Shown here one piece after another: positions 18,936-27,534 of a stretch of 34,047 nt of DNA (position 1 is the stretch's first letter; the number at the start of each line of letters is the position of its first letter). The translations under genes were made by a program, and so were the position numbers. The stretch is from a virus, in the IMG/VR virus record IMGVR_UViG_3300038429_000072, positions 1-34,047 of that record; one strand, 5' to 3'. The notes beneath the pieces were generated by a model. The model saw only the letters and a list, made by a program, of their open reading frames with translations, was not told the origin of the DNA and ran no database searches.

Positions 18936-19146
18936 AATAGCCCGTATAATCAACGGAGAGATAGTTTACTCAGATAAGTCGGCTGAGGTTATAAAACCCC
19001 ATGATATGGCCTCTAGGAGTCGCAGGGAGGCTATGAAAGTCAAACACCGTAAGGATTTGCTCCAAAAAAATCAGGTGGACTATTACAAAGCCTACCCTAA
19101 AGAATTAGATAATTTGTCAGACGAAACTAAAAGATTACTAAGCTGA
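18925..19146 (+). CDS. Small basic protein, 73 aa
   Basis: The sequence (MVSKIARIINGEIVYSDKSA...) is followed by KHRKDLLQKNQVDYYKAYPK and ends with LSDETKRLLS. This looks like a small protein family recurrent in environmental phages, in which a basic helix precedes YYKAYP; function unknown. The AAAGG site lies inside the previous gene. It converges with the 60-aa gene on the other strand, overlapping by 9 nt. Confidence 0.65.
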   Translation: MVSKIARIINGEIVYSDKSAEVIKPHDMASRSRREAMKVKHRKDLLQKNQVDYYKAYPKELDNLSDETKRLLS

Positions 19147-19320
19147 TTTGCCTTTAGCCGACATCGCAGCCATCTTTTTCTTGCCGTATACTCGGCGACC
19201 TATGTAAGCGGCGAGAGCTGGGCTTTTACCTTGGTTAACTAACTGTTGGAATCTTCCACCACCACCGAGGGTGTTGGGCTTGCCATCAGTTGTACCTGTT
19301 TTTTTGAGCGGTTGTGCCAT
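19138..19320 (-). CDS. Small basic protein, 60 aa
   Basis: MAQPLKKTGTTDGKPNTLGG... is Gly/Lys-rich, with a helix (RFQQLVNQGKSPALAAYIGR) and a strongly basic end (GKKKMAAMSAKGKSA). It could bind nucleic acid or pack in the virion. It has its own hairpin leader promoter and a clear AAGGAG site, and nothing else follows on this strand before the convergent genes, so it is a one-gene unit. High expression of a small basic protein is inferred. Confidence 0.65.
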   Translation of the reverse strand: MAQPLKKTGTTDGKPNTLGGGGRFQQLVNQGKSPALAAYIGRRVYGKKKMAAMSAKGKSA

Positions 19321-19343
19321 TGTTATCTCCTTAAAATAAAAAT

Positions 19344-19398
19344 AAGTCCCGCTAGGACTTTCCTAGCTTAATTGTAACACTTACTGTTGGGGTTGCAA
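19344..19398 (-). promoter_or_regulatory. Hairpin leader promoter 5 (60-aa basic protein)
   Basis: Minus strand: TTGCAA (19393-19398), 16 nt, TACAAT (19371-19376), 7 nt, then GGAAAGTCC-TAGCG-GGACTT followed by ATTTTTATTTT. The hairpin occupies 19344-19360. The promoter lies at the end of the large virion gene and before AAGGAGATAACA-ATG. Confidence 0.6.
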
Positions 19399-21378
19399 CA
19401 TCTTTCTTAAAAAGGTGTCATTACTAGGAGTTTTAGCGGGAACATAAGTAAAACCGTGTTGCTCTAAAACTGCATTTTTTATCTGAGTTTTGGCATTAGA
19501 TATAAGGTTCTGCTGGGCTGTTGGAGACATTTGTTTATAGTAACTAGATTTAAGGGTACTGTCTAACCATTGACCGTATTTGGTGTTGTAGTCTTGGTTT
19601 GCTTGGGTAAACTCTTTAGTCCCTACTTGTTGCTTGAATTGAGTTAATTCTTTGCTGGTAGAAGTAGACCAATTTGTAGCAGAGCCGTAGGTATTAGACA
19701 GAACGCCTAGTTGTTGGGCTATCATCGTGGCAACAGTATTAGCCGATTTAGGGTCGTTTTTAAGCTGGGAGTAGGATTGAATAGGGATAGGTGTAGTTAA
19801 GGCTCCAACTTCGCTTCCTACTGTCGGCTTGCCCCCTGCAAAAGTTTTTTGATTGGCTAAATCAGATACTACTTGTCCGGCTGGTGAGGCTCGTCCTTGC
19901 AAGAAGTCACCCATTAGTTCTGCAAAAGAAGTCTGTCCGAATCCGCTACCAACTTTAGAAAAAGCACCCGTGCTTGAACTTTTAATAGCATTTTTGCCCG
20001 AGAGTGCCGAAGCGACTCTTGCTCCTAGAGTCACGATACTGTCGTAACCACCACCGATATTAAAGCGGGTGTCACCAATTTTAATCTTCCCAAAATTAGA
20101 ACTTCTAGGGTCAAACTCTGCTATTCCAGGCGAAATAGCATTGGCGGTAGTTATCAACGCTCCCACCCCGAGTATCATTTTAGCCAAGGTCTTAGCAGAT
20201 TGAACTTTAACGGCGGTTGTCGCCGCAGGGTCAAAAAGATGTGCCGTTAGGTTATTAGCTTGGGCTTTTAGTAGACGTTGCGAGAATAAGAAGTTATTTG
20301 CCAGGGCATCAGGATTAGTTGTTTTACCGCCAGTTTGGTCTATGGCTAACTTACCCCATGCTTTAGCTGTTTCGGGGTCTAGTGGGTCAAGCCCCATTCC
20401 TTTGACGATATTCACATAGTGGTCTACTAAATCCATACGCATTTTAAGGTTAAAGCCGTCAAACATGGTTTTACTGCCTTTATATAATCTTCCCAAAACT
20501 GGAATCTTCCCAGGCGCTAATGAGTGATATTCTTCGTTAGCTTTAGACAGTTCCCCTGGAATCCACTTATCATAAATACCGTTTATAGAGTTTTCCCTTG
20601 AATAACCTTCGGCTCGGATAGCACTCATTACATCTTTACCGCCGACTTCCTTAGCGGCATAGGAGAACTGGGTAACATAATTGCTTAACCAATTTTTAGG
20701 ATCTTCAAATAAAGCTGGAAAGCCATGCTTTAGGGGAGCGTGAGAAGCTAGTGAAGCCACTAATCCTTTAGTCGCTGCTAAAATATGGGTTACATTCTTT
20801 ATCGGATTAGTAGTAAGGGTCTGACCGATGGTCTTATGATTGGCTAGGGCTTTTTTCTGTGCCATGTATTTTTCTAGGGTTACTCGGGCAGCTCCAGCTT
20901 TTAGCCGTGCGTCCTCGGTTTCTTTAGTAAAGCCCTTTTCGGCAATCAAACTATCGGCGGTGGCTTTGGCTTCGGTAGCTTGAGCCGACATATCAGATAT
21001 GGCTTTGGCTTCTTCTTGGCTTACGCCTACGCCCAGTTTAGTTTCAGCTAAGTCTTTCAAAAACTGTTGTTCTTCTTGAGGGTTAAGAACTCTGTCCATT
21101 CTACTAATTCTAGTAAGTAAATCTCTGCGAACAGCCGGAGTAAGTCCAGCTACTTTTTTAGCCCAAGTCGTGTAACCCATCTGTTGATTCTTAAGTAAAA
21201 GTTTAGATTCAAATAAGGAGTTCACAGCTTTAGCATCACCCTCACCTACGAACTTAGCTAAAGCAGCTCGGCGTTCATCTGAAGACAGCTTAGATAACTG
21301 ATCGGGATTAATATCGCCATTTTTAACAGCGTCTAGGAAGGCTTGAGCTTGTTGGGGCATTAAGCAGAAGTTAGCCAT
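19381..21378 (-). CDS. Large internal virion/ejection-type protein, 665 aa
   Basis: A long helical protein. The first 30 residues are acidic and polar (MPQQAQAFLDAVKNGDINPD), then coiled-coil-like stretches, a central amphipathic region (…KTMFDGFNLKMRMDLVDHYV…), a hydrophobic stretch (KTLAKMILGVGALITTANAI) and a Gly-rich end region. Podovirus-type phages carry such proteins inside the capsid and eject them with DNA. The start at 21378 overlaps the previous stop (TGATG); upstream TTG at 21387 is in frame but has no better ribosome site. No enzymatic motif seen. Confidence 0.65.
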   Translation of the reverse strand: MANFCLMPQQAQAFLDAVKNGDINPDQLSKLSSDERRAALAKFVGEGDAKAVNSLFESKLLLKNQQMGYTTWAKKVAGLTPAVRRDLLTRISRMDRVLNPQEEQQFLKDLAETKLGVGVSQEEAKAISDMSAQATEAKATADSLIAEKGFTKETEDARLKAGAARVTLEKYMAQKKALANHKTIGQTLTTNPIKNVTHILAATKGLVASLASHAPLKHGFPALFEDPKNWLSNYVTQFSYAAKEVGGKDVMSAIRAEGYSRENSINGIYDKWIPGELSKANEEYHSLAPGKIPVLGRLYKGSKTMFDGFNLKMRMDLVDHYVNIVKGMGLDPLDPETAKAWGKLAIDQTGGKTTNPDALANNFLFSQRLLKAQANNLTAHLFDPAATTAVKVQSAKTLAKMILGVGALITTANAISPGIAEFDPRSSNFGKIKIGDTRFNIGGGYDSIVTLGARVASALSGKNAIKSSSTGAFSKVGSGFGQTSFAELMGDFLQGRASPAGQVVSDLANQKTFAGGKPTVGSEVGALTTPIPIQSYSQLKNDPKSANTVATMIAQQLGVLSNTYGSATNWSTSTSKELTQFKQQVGTKEFTQANQDYNTKYGQWLDSTLKSSYYKQMSPTAQQNLISNAKTQIKNAVLEQHGFTYVPAKTPSNDTFLRKMLQPQQ

Positions 21379-23294
21379 CAGGTACAACGCAATTCGTTTA
21401 CGAAGTCGTTCCAGTTCTGTCTAGTTGGTGGTTTAACATTAGTCCTGATATCAGCAGTGGTTTTTTTAACCGCTTGATTAACCTTCTCTACTCCACCCTT
21501 GGCTGCCGCTCTAATATCTCGGAGGTTCTTAATATGGGTAATAGGAGAGTTTGCTGAGCGTTCGGCTGCTAGTCTCAATTCCTGCGCTCCATAAGTAGAC
21601 TGTCCTACTAAATGCTCCGCTTGAGATAGTCGGTTCAGCAACTCAGGGTCTTTACTTAGAACAGGGTCTTTTTCTACTGCTGTGATAATAGAAGTCGCCC
21701 TTAGTCCTGTAGGTATAGGCGCTTCGCCGTTAATTACTTTATTCAGTAACTCTGGGTCTTTAGTTAAAGCGACGGCTTTTTGGGCTTGGTCGGCTATATC
21801 TACTCGTCCGTATTTAGCAGACTCGCCAAAGTTGTCCTCTAAGCCTTTAGCAACAGCATTTTCTTGAATACTTGCACCTATTTTGCTCGTTCCAGGGGTT
21901 TGATTTACCACGCCGACTGGTTTTTCTTCAGCGATAGGTACTTCTCTAGGTTCAAGAGCTTTAGCATGAATATCTTTTAATTGTTGAACGGTAAGGTCTG
22001 GTTGTTTAGCGACTAGGTCTTGAGTCTTAGCATTATCAATAAATCCCCCAAAAGTCTTAAACTTCATAGCATGGTCGGCTAGTTGGGTTTCGGGACTTAG
22101 AGCTACTGTAGGTTTAGGTGGGATGGGTTTAGATAGTTTTTCTGGATTGAATATCTGATAGGTGGTTTCGTTGCCATCTTTTAATTTAAGACCATCGTAG
22201 CCCTGATTTATAAGCTCTTGTGTGCCATACTTATCAGTTTCATTCCAACCGCCTAGTTTTAATTTATTCTCGTCTATAAGTCTTTTAACCACACCCCCCT
22301 TGCCACTAGCTGCTACTTCACCTATTTTTGGATTGTCGGTGAACCAAATAGTACCATCAGCAGACTTCTTAACATCGAAGCCACTCTTTTCTATTTGTTT
22401 AGCAATCTCAGGAGTAGTCCCGTGATAAATTGGTGTACCCCCTACATTCTTACCCTCTGCATTAACAGAAGGTTCAGTAGTCGGTGCGGTTTCGGTTGGT
22501 TTCGGTTCAATGGCTGATGTTTTTGGTTCAACTTGGTTCAAAGAGGTGCTTTTCGGTTCAGGGGTTGTTGGTTTTGGTTCTTCAGGAACTACCGTCTCTG
22601 TCTTGCTGCCAAGTTTATCTATAATCTTGGCAGCGCCCTTAGCGACTACAGGCAGAGCCACGCCAGCCGCTCCGCCTAGCGCAGCACTTTCGAATATCTG
22701 TTTCTTTGTGGCGTTGGGGTTTTGGTTTATGGTTGCCGCAGCGTTTCCGGCAGCCCCAGCAGTTCCTAATTTAAGAGCAGTCTTACCAACACTTTCTCCA
22801 CCCTTGGCTGCCGCTCCAGCTTCACCACTGCCTACAAATAAACTAGCCGTTCCTGCTGTACTAGCCGCAATCTTTTTAGCGATTTCTTTCGGGTCGGTTG
22901 TACCAAAGGCTTTTTTCTGAGTAGAGGCTTGAGCTTGAGGATTATTCGTAACATCAGCAGCTATCATTTGAGGAGTGTATTGTACACCCTTAGCAAACTG
23001 ATTAAGTAATCCACCAGTAACGTCTGAAGATAATTGAGCTGTATCGTGGGTTGCCTGTCCCCCTTGATGACTCGCCAGGTCTACTACTGGTTTAACTATA
23101 GCTTTATCAGCACTTATAAGGGCTTTAGGAGCGGCTTTGACAACTTTTGGAGCAGCGCTAATTACTTTCTTACCAATGTTTTCAGCTCCACCGAAGAATT
23201 TGCTTAGAAAACTCTGTTGGGGTTGGAAGGTGGGTTGCGGAGTCGGTTGGGCTGTTGGTACTTGAGATTGATACCAATTAGGGTTAATAGGCAT
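21378..23294 (-). CDS. Internal virion protein with ADP-ribosyltransferase-like domain, 638 aa
   Basis: The N-terminal 230 residues are Gln/Pro/Lys-rich and then Ala/Gly-rich, with membrane-like stretches (SLFVGSGEAGAAAKGG, ALGGAAGVALPVVAKGAAKI). A Thr/Pro/Lys linker (235-285) leads to a domain at about 287-388 with the ADP-ribosyltransferase pattern of phage polyvalent proteins: PIYHGTTPEIA (H291, G292), WFTDNPK (317-323), LINQGYDGLKLKDGNETTYQ and IFNPEKL (381-387). The C-terminal half is helical. In known families such enzymes modify host proteins after injection; activity here is inferred, since the catalytic residue is not certain. It pairs with the following large virion gene. Confidence 0.6.
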   Translation of the reverse strand: MPINPNWYQSQVPTAQPTPQPTFQPQQSFLSKFFGGAENIGKKVISAAPKVVKAAPKALISADKAIVKPVVDLASHQGGQATHDTAQLSSDVTGGLLNQFAKGVQYTPQMIAADVTNNPQAQASTQKKAFGTTDPKEIAKKIAASTAGTASLFVGSGEAGAAAKGGESVGKTALKLGTAGAAGNAAATINQNPNATKKQIFESAALGGAAGVALPVVAKGAAKIIDKLGSKTETVVPEEPKPTTPEPKSTSLNQVEPKTSAIEPKPTETAPTTEPSVNAEGKNVGGTPIYHGTTPEIAKQIEKSGFDVKKSADGTIWFTDNPKIGEVAASGKGGVVKRLIDENKLKLGGWNETDKYGTQELINQGYDGLKLKDGNETTYQIFNPEKLSKPIPPKPTVALSPETQLADHAMKFKTFGGFIDNAKTQDLVAKQPDLTVQQLKDIHAKALEPREVPIAEEKPVGVVNQTPGTSKIGASIQENAVAKGLEDNFGESAKYGRVDIADQAQKAVALTKDPELLNKVINGEAPIPTGLRATSIITAVEKDPVLSKDPELLNRLSQAEHLVGQSTYGAQELRLAAERSANSPITHIKNLRDIRAAAKGGVEKVNQAVKKTTADIRTNVKPPTRQNWNDFVNELRCT

Positions 23295-23296
23295 AA

Positions 23297-24058
23297 TTAA
23301 ACCGAATAGTTAGGATTTTTAGGATTCTTGTACTTGCTAAATTGCTTAGTAAAGGCGTTCGGGTCATAGCCTGCTGACACCCATTGATTAAATGCGGCTT
23401 GATAGGTCTGCGGAGATACATATCCATCACTTCCACTAAGATGTATTAGACCATTTTGGATAGACGCTATATCGGGAGCAGTAGGTGTAGCATAGTTTGG
23501 ACCAGTAGAACCAGTTTTCGTAGAGGCACTAAGATTAGCTTCTCTAGCCTGTTCAGCCAGACTGGCGGCTGCTTGCTGTTGTTGTGCTTGGTCTTCGGCT
23601 GCTTTTTGAGCCGCAGCGGCTTGATCTTTTTCCTGACCATATAAAGCATTATAGATATTCTGCAAGTAACTTAATTTATCCTGTTGTCCAGTATAGATAC
23701 CACTAGCAGCGGTTTGGGCTTGCTGCTGTTTAGTAGTTAGGTCTTGATTGGCCTGATCATATTGCGTAGTTTCGTTACCAATGGTCGTATTTAGGGGTGC
23801 TTGCTCGTTACCTATCTGTTTAGTGGCTTGGGCTTGAGTGACTAAAGAGTTCTGGGTTCGCCCCATAACCGAAGGAGCTACTTGCTGAAGTAGTTTAGTA
23901 GTGTTATTAAGCGCTCCTTGTAAGCCCTGTACGGTCTGTTGAGCCTGTCCTACGCCTAATTGGTTCTGTTGAGCCTGAAGTATAGCATTAGGGTCTTGAG
24001 CGCTCTGTTGAGCTGACTCAAGCTGACTAAGAGCGTCGGCTGAAGTCGTAGGGTTCAT
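23297..24058 (-). CDS. Gln/Ala-rich internal virion protein, 253 aa
   Basis: Residues 1-180 are almost entirely helical and very rich in Gln and Ala (QAQQNQLGVGQAQQTVQGLQ, EKDQAAAAQKAAEDQAQQQQ), fitting a coiled coil. The C-terminal 45 residues form a small domain (SGSDGYVSPQTYQAAFNQWV then FTKQFSKYKNPKNP) of a kind found in phage internal virion proteins. It follows the hairpin-led beta protein and precedes the large internal proteins, so the three probably assemble together. No enzymatic motif. Confidence 0.65.
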   Translation of the reverse strand: MNPTTSADALSQLESAQQSAQDPNAILQAQQNQLGVGQAQQTVQGLQGALNNTTKLLQQVAPSVMGRTQNSLVTQAQATKQIGNEQAPLNTTIGNETTQYDQANQDLTTKQQQAQTAASGIYTGQQDKLSYLQNIYNALYGQEKDQAAAAQKAAEDQAQQQQAAASLAEQAREANLSASTKTGSTGPNYATPTAPDIASIQNGLIHLSGSDGYVSPQTYQAAFNQWVSAGYDPNAFTKQFSKYKNPKNPNYSV

Positions 24059-24307
24059 TTACACGTCCTTATTCAGGAATGAAACAGTAATGTCACAACT
24101 ACCGTTAGGATTGACCGTTATTGCTCCCTGATTCCTCAAACCATTATAACGATACTGGCTACCAACGGTAGGGTTGGTAATGATAGCGAAAGTTGTACCT
24201 CCGGCGGCTAAGGTAATTGTTCCAGTTAATGCTGCATTGACTTGGATAAGTAGGCCATTAGCTGCCGCTGCAACAGTCTGAGACCCACTAGAAGTTATAT
24301 ACTTCAT
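24059..24307 (-). CDS. Small beta-rich virion protein, 82 aa
   Basis: The sequence (MKYITSSGSQTVAAAANGLL...) continues as short beta strands (NAALTGTITLAAGGTTFAII, GAITVNPNGSCDITVSFLN) typical of small phage structural or decoration subunits. It has AAGGAG before its ATG and heads the transcription unit driven by hairpin leader promoter 4. The next gene begins directly after its stop (TAAATG). Confidence 0.65.
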   Translation of the reverse strand: MKYITSSGSQTVAAAANGLLIQVNAALTGTITLAAGGTTFAIITNPTVGSQYRYNGLRNQGAITVNPNGSCDITVSFLNKDV

Positions 24308-24445
24308 TTATTTCTCCTTGTTAAAATAAAAATAGCCCTCAACGGGCTATCCTGATTGAATTGTAACTTAACTTGGTTCATTATACAACTTAATTAGGTT
24401 GCTGCATCGCCTCTGCGAATTGACTCATTGTGACTGGAAAATGTT
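24308..24445 (-). other. Intergenic leader between fibre and internal virion units
   Basis: The gap holds the hairpin leader promoter 4 and otherwise no gene. About 45 nt adjoining the fibre gene (24397-24445) show no feature that I can support. Confidence 0.6.
24332..24388 (-). promoter_or_regulatory. Hairpin leader promoter 4 (internal virion genes)
   Basis: Minus strand: TTGTAT (24383-24388), 17 nt, TACAAT (24360-24365), 7 nt, then GGATAGCCC-GTTGA-GGGCTAT and TTTTATTTT (hairpin 24332-24350, 7-bp perfect stem). The ATG at 24307 follows after AAGGAGAAATAA. Confidence 0.7.
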
Positions 24446-25099
24446 TTAAGCCGCTTCGTACACTCCATAACCACTAAAATCATTGCCAGTAGTCCATGTG
24501 CCTGGGACTGAAGCAGTAAAGCTTACAATCCCTCCGAGATATGTACCAGCCGCACCAATCGCTAAAGGACGGAAATGGGTCGTGTCTATTATTTCAAAAA
24601 GCCCTACACAACCGTTACCTCCAGAGTTTATAATTATGTGTCCCACGGGAAAGTCTTGATTGAGGGTTCCATAATAGGTATTAGCGGTTACGGGTAAAGT
24701 AATAGTTGGTGCGGTACCCACCGAAGAACCAGAACCTAACAAAAAACTATATCTAAAGATGACAGTTTTACCGATTTGAATATATTGAGCAATTTGAGTA
24801 CCGCCCGCCCCGATTGTGAGATTAGCTAAAGTCGGACTCCAACTCTGCCACGCCGAAGCCCATAATTTAGGCGCGAACCCATGCGCTGAAGTAGAAACAT
24901 CATCAGTCGTGTTGTCCGCTAGAGTAATTCTGGCTTCGGTTATAGCTCCATAAACACCCGAATCAAGCATCGCTCCCGTCCCAGCATTAGTCGCTTTAGG
25001 CTGGAACCCATGCTTGGAAGTAGAAACATTGTTAGTGGTAATATCTGAAGTCTGAAGGTTTCTGTCAGAGGCAGCGGAAGATGATTGTACCCTAGGCAT
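24446..25099 (-). CDS. Fibre or receptor-binding-type protein, 217 aa
   Basis: The N-terminal half has two copies of a TSxHGFxPK motif (STSKHGFQPKATN and STSAHGFAPKLW), a fibre-like trimer repeat, with ITTNNVSTS and DNTTDDVSTS before each. The C-terminal half (WQSWSPTLANLTIGAGGTQI onward) is paralogous to the tip domain of the fibre at 14323-15297, with the same PTI.LPVT and TWTTG motifs. This suggests two fibres with a related receptor-binding head. It overlaps the upstream gene by 1 nt. Confidence 0.7.
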   Translation of the reverse strand: MPRVQSSSAASDRNLQTSDITTNNVSTSKHGFQPKATNAGTGAMLDSGVYGAITEARITLADNTTDDVSTSAHGFAPKLWASAWQSWSPTLANLTIGAGGTQIAQYIQIGKTVIFRYSFLLGSGSSVGTAPTITLPVTANTYYGTLNQDFPVGHIIINSGGNGCVGLFEIIDTTHFRPLAIGAAGTYLGGIVSFTASVPGTWTTGNDFSGYGVYEAA

Positions 25100-26184
25100 T
25101 AGTTTACCCCCACATAAGTTACACCTTCACCATTGACTGAACTGTCTATATTGACCGTAGTTAGGTTGGCTATATCCATTGAAACACTTTCACCAGCTAG
25201 AAGTTGTAGACCATTTGTAGAGGCAACAGACGAGTTGCCAACATAAATAATCCCCGTATTAGTTGAGAGGGCTTTTATTGTCACTGATTGGATGGCTTGA
25301 GAGGAGGTTAATACAACCCTTGTCCCTGCGGTTGTGACAGCAGTTTTACCGCTATATATCGTTGTAGGAGCCGCAGGAGTGTTTTGAACGGCAAAAGTGC
25401 CCGTTCCTACTACGGTAGCATTTAGATTAGCGGCGGCAGATTGAGTGGCGATGAAAGACGTATTGCTTATCGAGCCGGAGATATTAGCCGTGACCGTTCC
25501 TGTAACTGTGGCTAAAATAGGGGTCATTGAAGTTATACCTTGGACAGTTAATACTCCAGTTGCTGCACTACCGGCAATTCCGCCGCCAGCCACTATCCAA
25601 GGTGAAGTGCTTTGTGTGACTGCGATAGAGGTTGGATTACCGGAAGATATGTTGACATTGACTTTAGATGAACTAACCGTTCCGGCTAAGGTTGCTAAAT
25701 TGCCCCCTGACTCTAAGGCTAATGCAGAAGTATTTAAGTTGGTTCCAGCATTGGCGGTAAATGCTGTATTAGTAATTGAACCGATGGCATTACTCCCCAC
25801 TGGTAGGGAGGTAGCTATCGAAACCTGAGGTCTGAAGGAACTATCTATCAGTCCGTAAGCTGGAACGGGCGTGGCATCTCCAGGGTCTTGAGAGAAGGTA
25901 GGCGCTGAATTAACTGTCCCGGAAAATGTTGCATTAACATCTAATTTCCCCCCAGTAGAGGTTATTGAGTTGCCTGAACCGTCTGCCAGACCAACTTTTA
26001 TTATCCCAGTGGCGGCTGTTGATACCGAGTTTCCGGCAATTTGGGCGATATTAACATTAGGATTACCAGATATAGTAGCGATTACGTCTAGGGCGTGATT
26101 AGTGCTATAGACAAACTCGTTCTCACCATTAATGCTAGAAACGGCTGAAAAAGATGGTTGGTGGTTAATAGATACATTTTTCAT
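25099..26184 (-). CDS. Beta-rich fibre or baseplate-type protein, 361 aa
   Basis: Multiple short repeats (KVGLADGSGNSITSTGGKLD, NSAPTFSQDPGDATPVPAYG, KVNVNISSGNPTSIAVTQST, ISGSISNTSFIATQSAAANL) are typical of phage fibre or baseplate proteins. The last 100 residues form a different domain (SGKTAVTTAGTRVVLTSSQA... VDSSVNGEG-like end) that resembles a head-binding or trimerisation module. It is the first gene of its unit after hairpin leader promoter 3. The ATG follows the hairpin directly, without a strong AAGGAG. Function in adsorption is inferred. Confidence 0.65.
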   Translation of the reverse strand: MKNVSINHQPSFSAVSSINGENEFVYSTNHALDVIATISGNPNVNIAQIAGNSVSTAATGIIKVGLADGSGNSITSTGGKLDVNATFSGTVNSAPTFSQDPGDATPVPAYGLIDSSFRPQVSIATSLPVGSNAIGSITNTAFTANAGTNLNTSALALESGGNLATLAGTVSSSKVNVNISSGNPTSIAVTQSTSPWIVAGGGIAGSAATGVLTVQGITSMTPILATVTGTVTANISGSISNTSFIATQSAAANLNATVVGTGTFAVQNTPAAPTTIYSGKTAVTTAGTRVVLTSSQAIQSVTIKALSTNTGIIYVGNSSVASTNGLQLLAGESVSMDIANLTTVNIDSSVNGEGVTYVGVN

Positions 26185-26190
26185 AATAAA

Positions 26191-26226
26191 ATAGCCCCTA
26201 AAAGGGCTATCCTCAAGCTCATTTTA
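26191..26226 (-). promoter_or_regulatory. Hairpin leader promoter 3 (fibre unit)
   Basis: Minus strand: extended -10 TGATAAAAT (hexamer 26221-26226), 8 nt, then GGATAGCCC-TTTTAG-GGGCTAT and TTTTATT (hairpin 26191-26210). No good -35; the TGn extension compensates. The ATG follows at 26184. The -10 lies 1 nt beyond the stop of the coiled-coil gene. Confidence 0.6.
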
Positions 26227-27012
26227 TCATAAATTGAGCAGATTATAGTTACGGGCAATGGATTTTTCTTTCTCGTTCACTTGGGCTTCTCTTATCCGCA
26301 GGTTTTCGTCTTTATCTTCTAGTTTTTTACTCCAATTAGCTAAGTTTTCCATAACTTTGTTATTCTGGTCTTGATTACTCATAATATCTTGCAATAACTT
26401 TTGTTTTTTGCCCTCTAGTGTCTTCAAGTCGGTCTGCCAAGACTCTTCTAATTGCTTGATGTCCTCTTTTAGATTGATTAAGTTAGTTTTCTGCAATTTT
26501 AGGGTCTCGTTATCCTCGGAAATCTCTCCTTTAATAGAGGTTTGCGTCTCTCGCAAGCCGACAATATCCTTTAGCGTAGTCTCTTTATCCGAAGTTATAT
26601 CACTAAGTTCTTCTTTGTTGATTTTTACCAAACTCTTAAGTTCGATATTTTCATGTGAAAGGTCAGAATTGGTCTGGAATAGAACTTTTTTGGCACGTTC
26701 CAGTTCTTCGATATCTACCGATAATTTAGACAGGTTATTCTCTTGCTCTTGATGCTGCTTCAGATAATCAGCATTACCATCCTCAATCTTTTTGTGCAAA
26801 TCAGCTAGCTTTTTTTTAGATTCCTTAGTGGAATCGGCTATAGCTTCTTTAGAAGTTTCAATAGTTACCTGAGTATCAGCCTCAATCTGTTTTTTTCGGT
26901 CTACCCACGCTTCTTCGGCTACTCTTACCGCCTGGTTTAACATTGATAGGTTCCGCTTCCTGGCCGCTATTTGGGTTTCTATCTTCTTTGAGTCCTGGGA
27001 AAGCTGTTTCAT
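26227..27012 (-). CDS. Long coiled-coil protein, 261 aa
   Basis: Nearly the whole protein is a coiled coil (KKIETQIAARKRNLSMLNQA, KKLADLHKKIEDGNADYLKQ, LKLQKTNLINLKEDIKQLEE). It is acidic with Lys/Glu/Leu heptads. It could be a scaffold, spike support or internal protein. The ATG at 27012 has GAGGTAAAAG 4 nt upstream and is preferred, although it lies inside the upstream gene by 131 nt. No enzymatic motif. Confidence 0.65.
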   Translation of the reverse strand: MKQLSQDSKKIETQIAARKRNLSMLNQAVRVAEEAWVDRKKQIEADTQVTIETSKEAIADSTKESKKKLADLHKKIEDGNADYLKQHQEQENNLSKLSVDIEELERAKKVLFQTNSDLSHENIELKSLVKINKEELSDITSDKETTLKDIVGLRETQTSIKGEISEDNETLKLQKTNLINLKEDIKQLEESWQTDLKTLEGKKQKLLQDIMSNQDQNNKVMENLANWSKKLEDKDENLRIREAQVNEKEKSIARNYNLLNL

Positions 27013-27532
27013 CTTTTACCTCATTAGATTTATCTATGGCTTCATCAATCATTTCTTTATGGGAACGTAAGCCCCCATCCATCATATCCTGTACTGAGCC
27101 ACGTCCTTTAACTAATCGGTCTTCTACTAATCTACGGGCACTAGGGTCAGCCATAAAGCGTTTATTGCCTTCACGCTGCATAACTTCGTTTACTAGTTGT
27201 CTTAGAGCCACTTGCGCCATATCACCCCTAAAGCGTCTCGTTTCACCAGCGGGGATGATAGTTTCGTTGTATATCCACTTCTTAGACTTGAAATCAGGGT
27301 TTTGGATGTCTATACCATAAGTTCTAACCACGTCTTGGGGCTGTTGGGTCATCTTCGTAGGATTATGTACTACAGAGGGCATATTAACGGGCACTTCTTG
27401 GGCTACTTTAACCTGAAAATCATCTGTTAGGGGATTATGAATAGTCACAAACTCCATTTCATTAGAACCTTGTAATAGAGGGTCGGGGTTGATATCGTGT
27501 TGGGTTTTTACGCCCGGTCCAACTAAGGCCAT
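26882..27532 (-). CDS. Hypothetical virion-region protein, 216 aa
   Basis: The first half is a mixed domain (…EFVTIHNPLTDDFQVKVAQE…, …NETIIPAGETRRFRGDMAQV…) that resembles small head or neck-associated proteins of environmental phages. The second half is helical (LRQLVNEVMQREGNKRFMAD) with a basic end (SSRRSVGRPKKTD), reminiscent of an AT-hook-like GRPKK. AAAAGGAG lies before its ATG. Its last 44 codons overlap the coiled-coil gene in another frame. Confidence 0.65.
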   Translation of the reverse strand: MALVGPGVKTQHDINPDPLLQGSNEMEFVTIHNPLTDDFQVKVAQEVPVNMPSVVHNPTKMTQQPQDVVRTYGIDIQNPDFKSKKWIYNETIIPAGETRRFRGDMAQVALRQLVNEVMQREGNKRFMADPSARRLVEDRLVKGRGSVQDMMDGGLRSHKEMIDEAIDKSNEVKDETAFPGLKEDRNPNSGQEAEPINVKPGGKSSRRSVGRPKKTD

Positions 27533-27534
27533 CG

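Noticed and set aside
9707-26184. Siphovirus or myovirus tail (tape measure, sheath)
   Set aside because: No long tape-measure gene, tail-tube gene or frameshifted chaperone pair is visible. The large helical proteins look like internal virion proteins, so a podovirus-type layout fits better.
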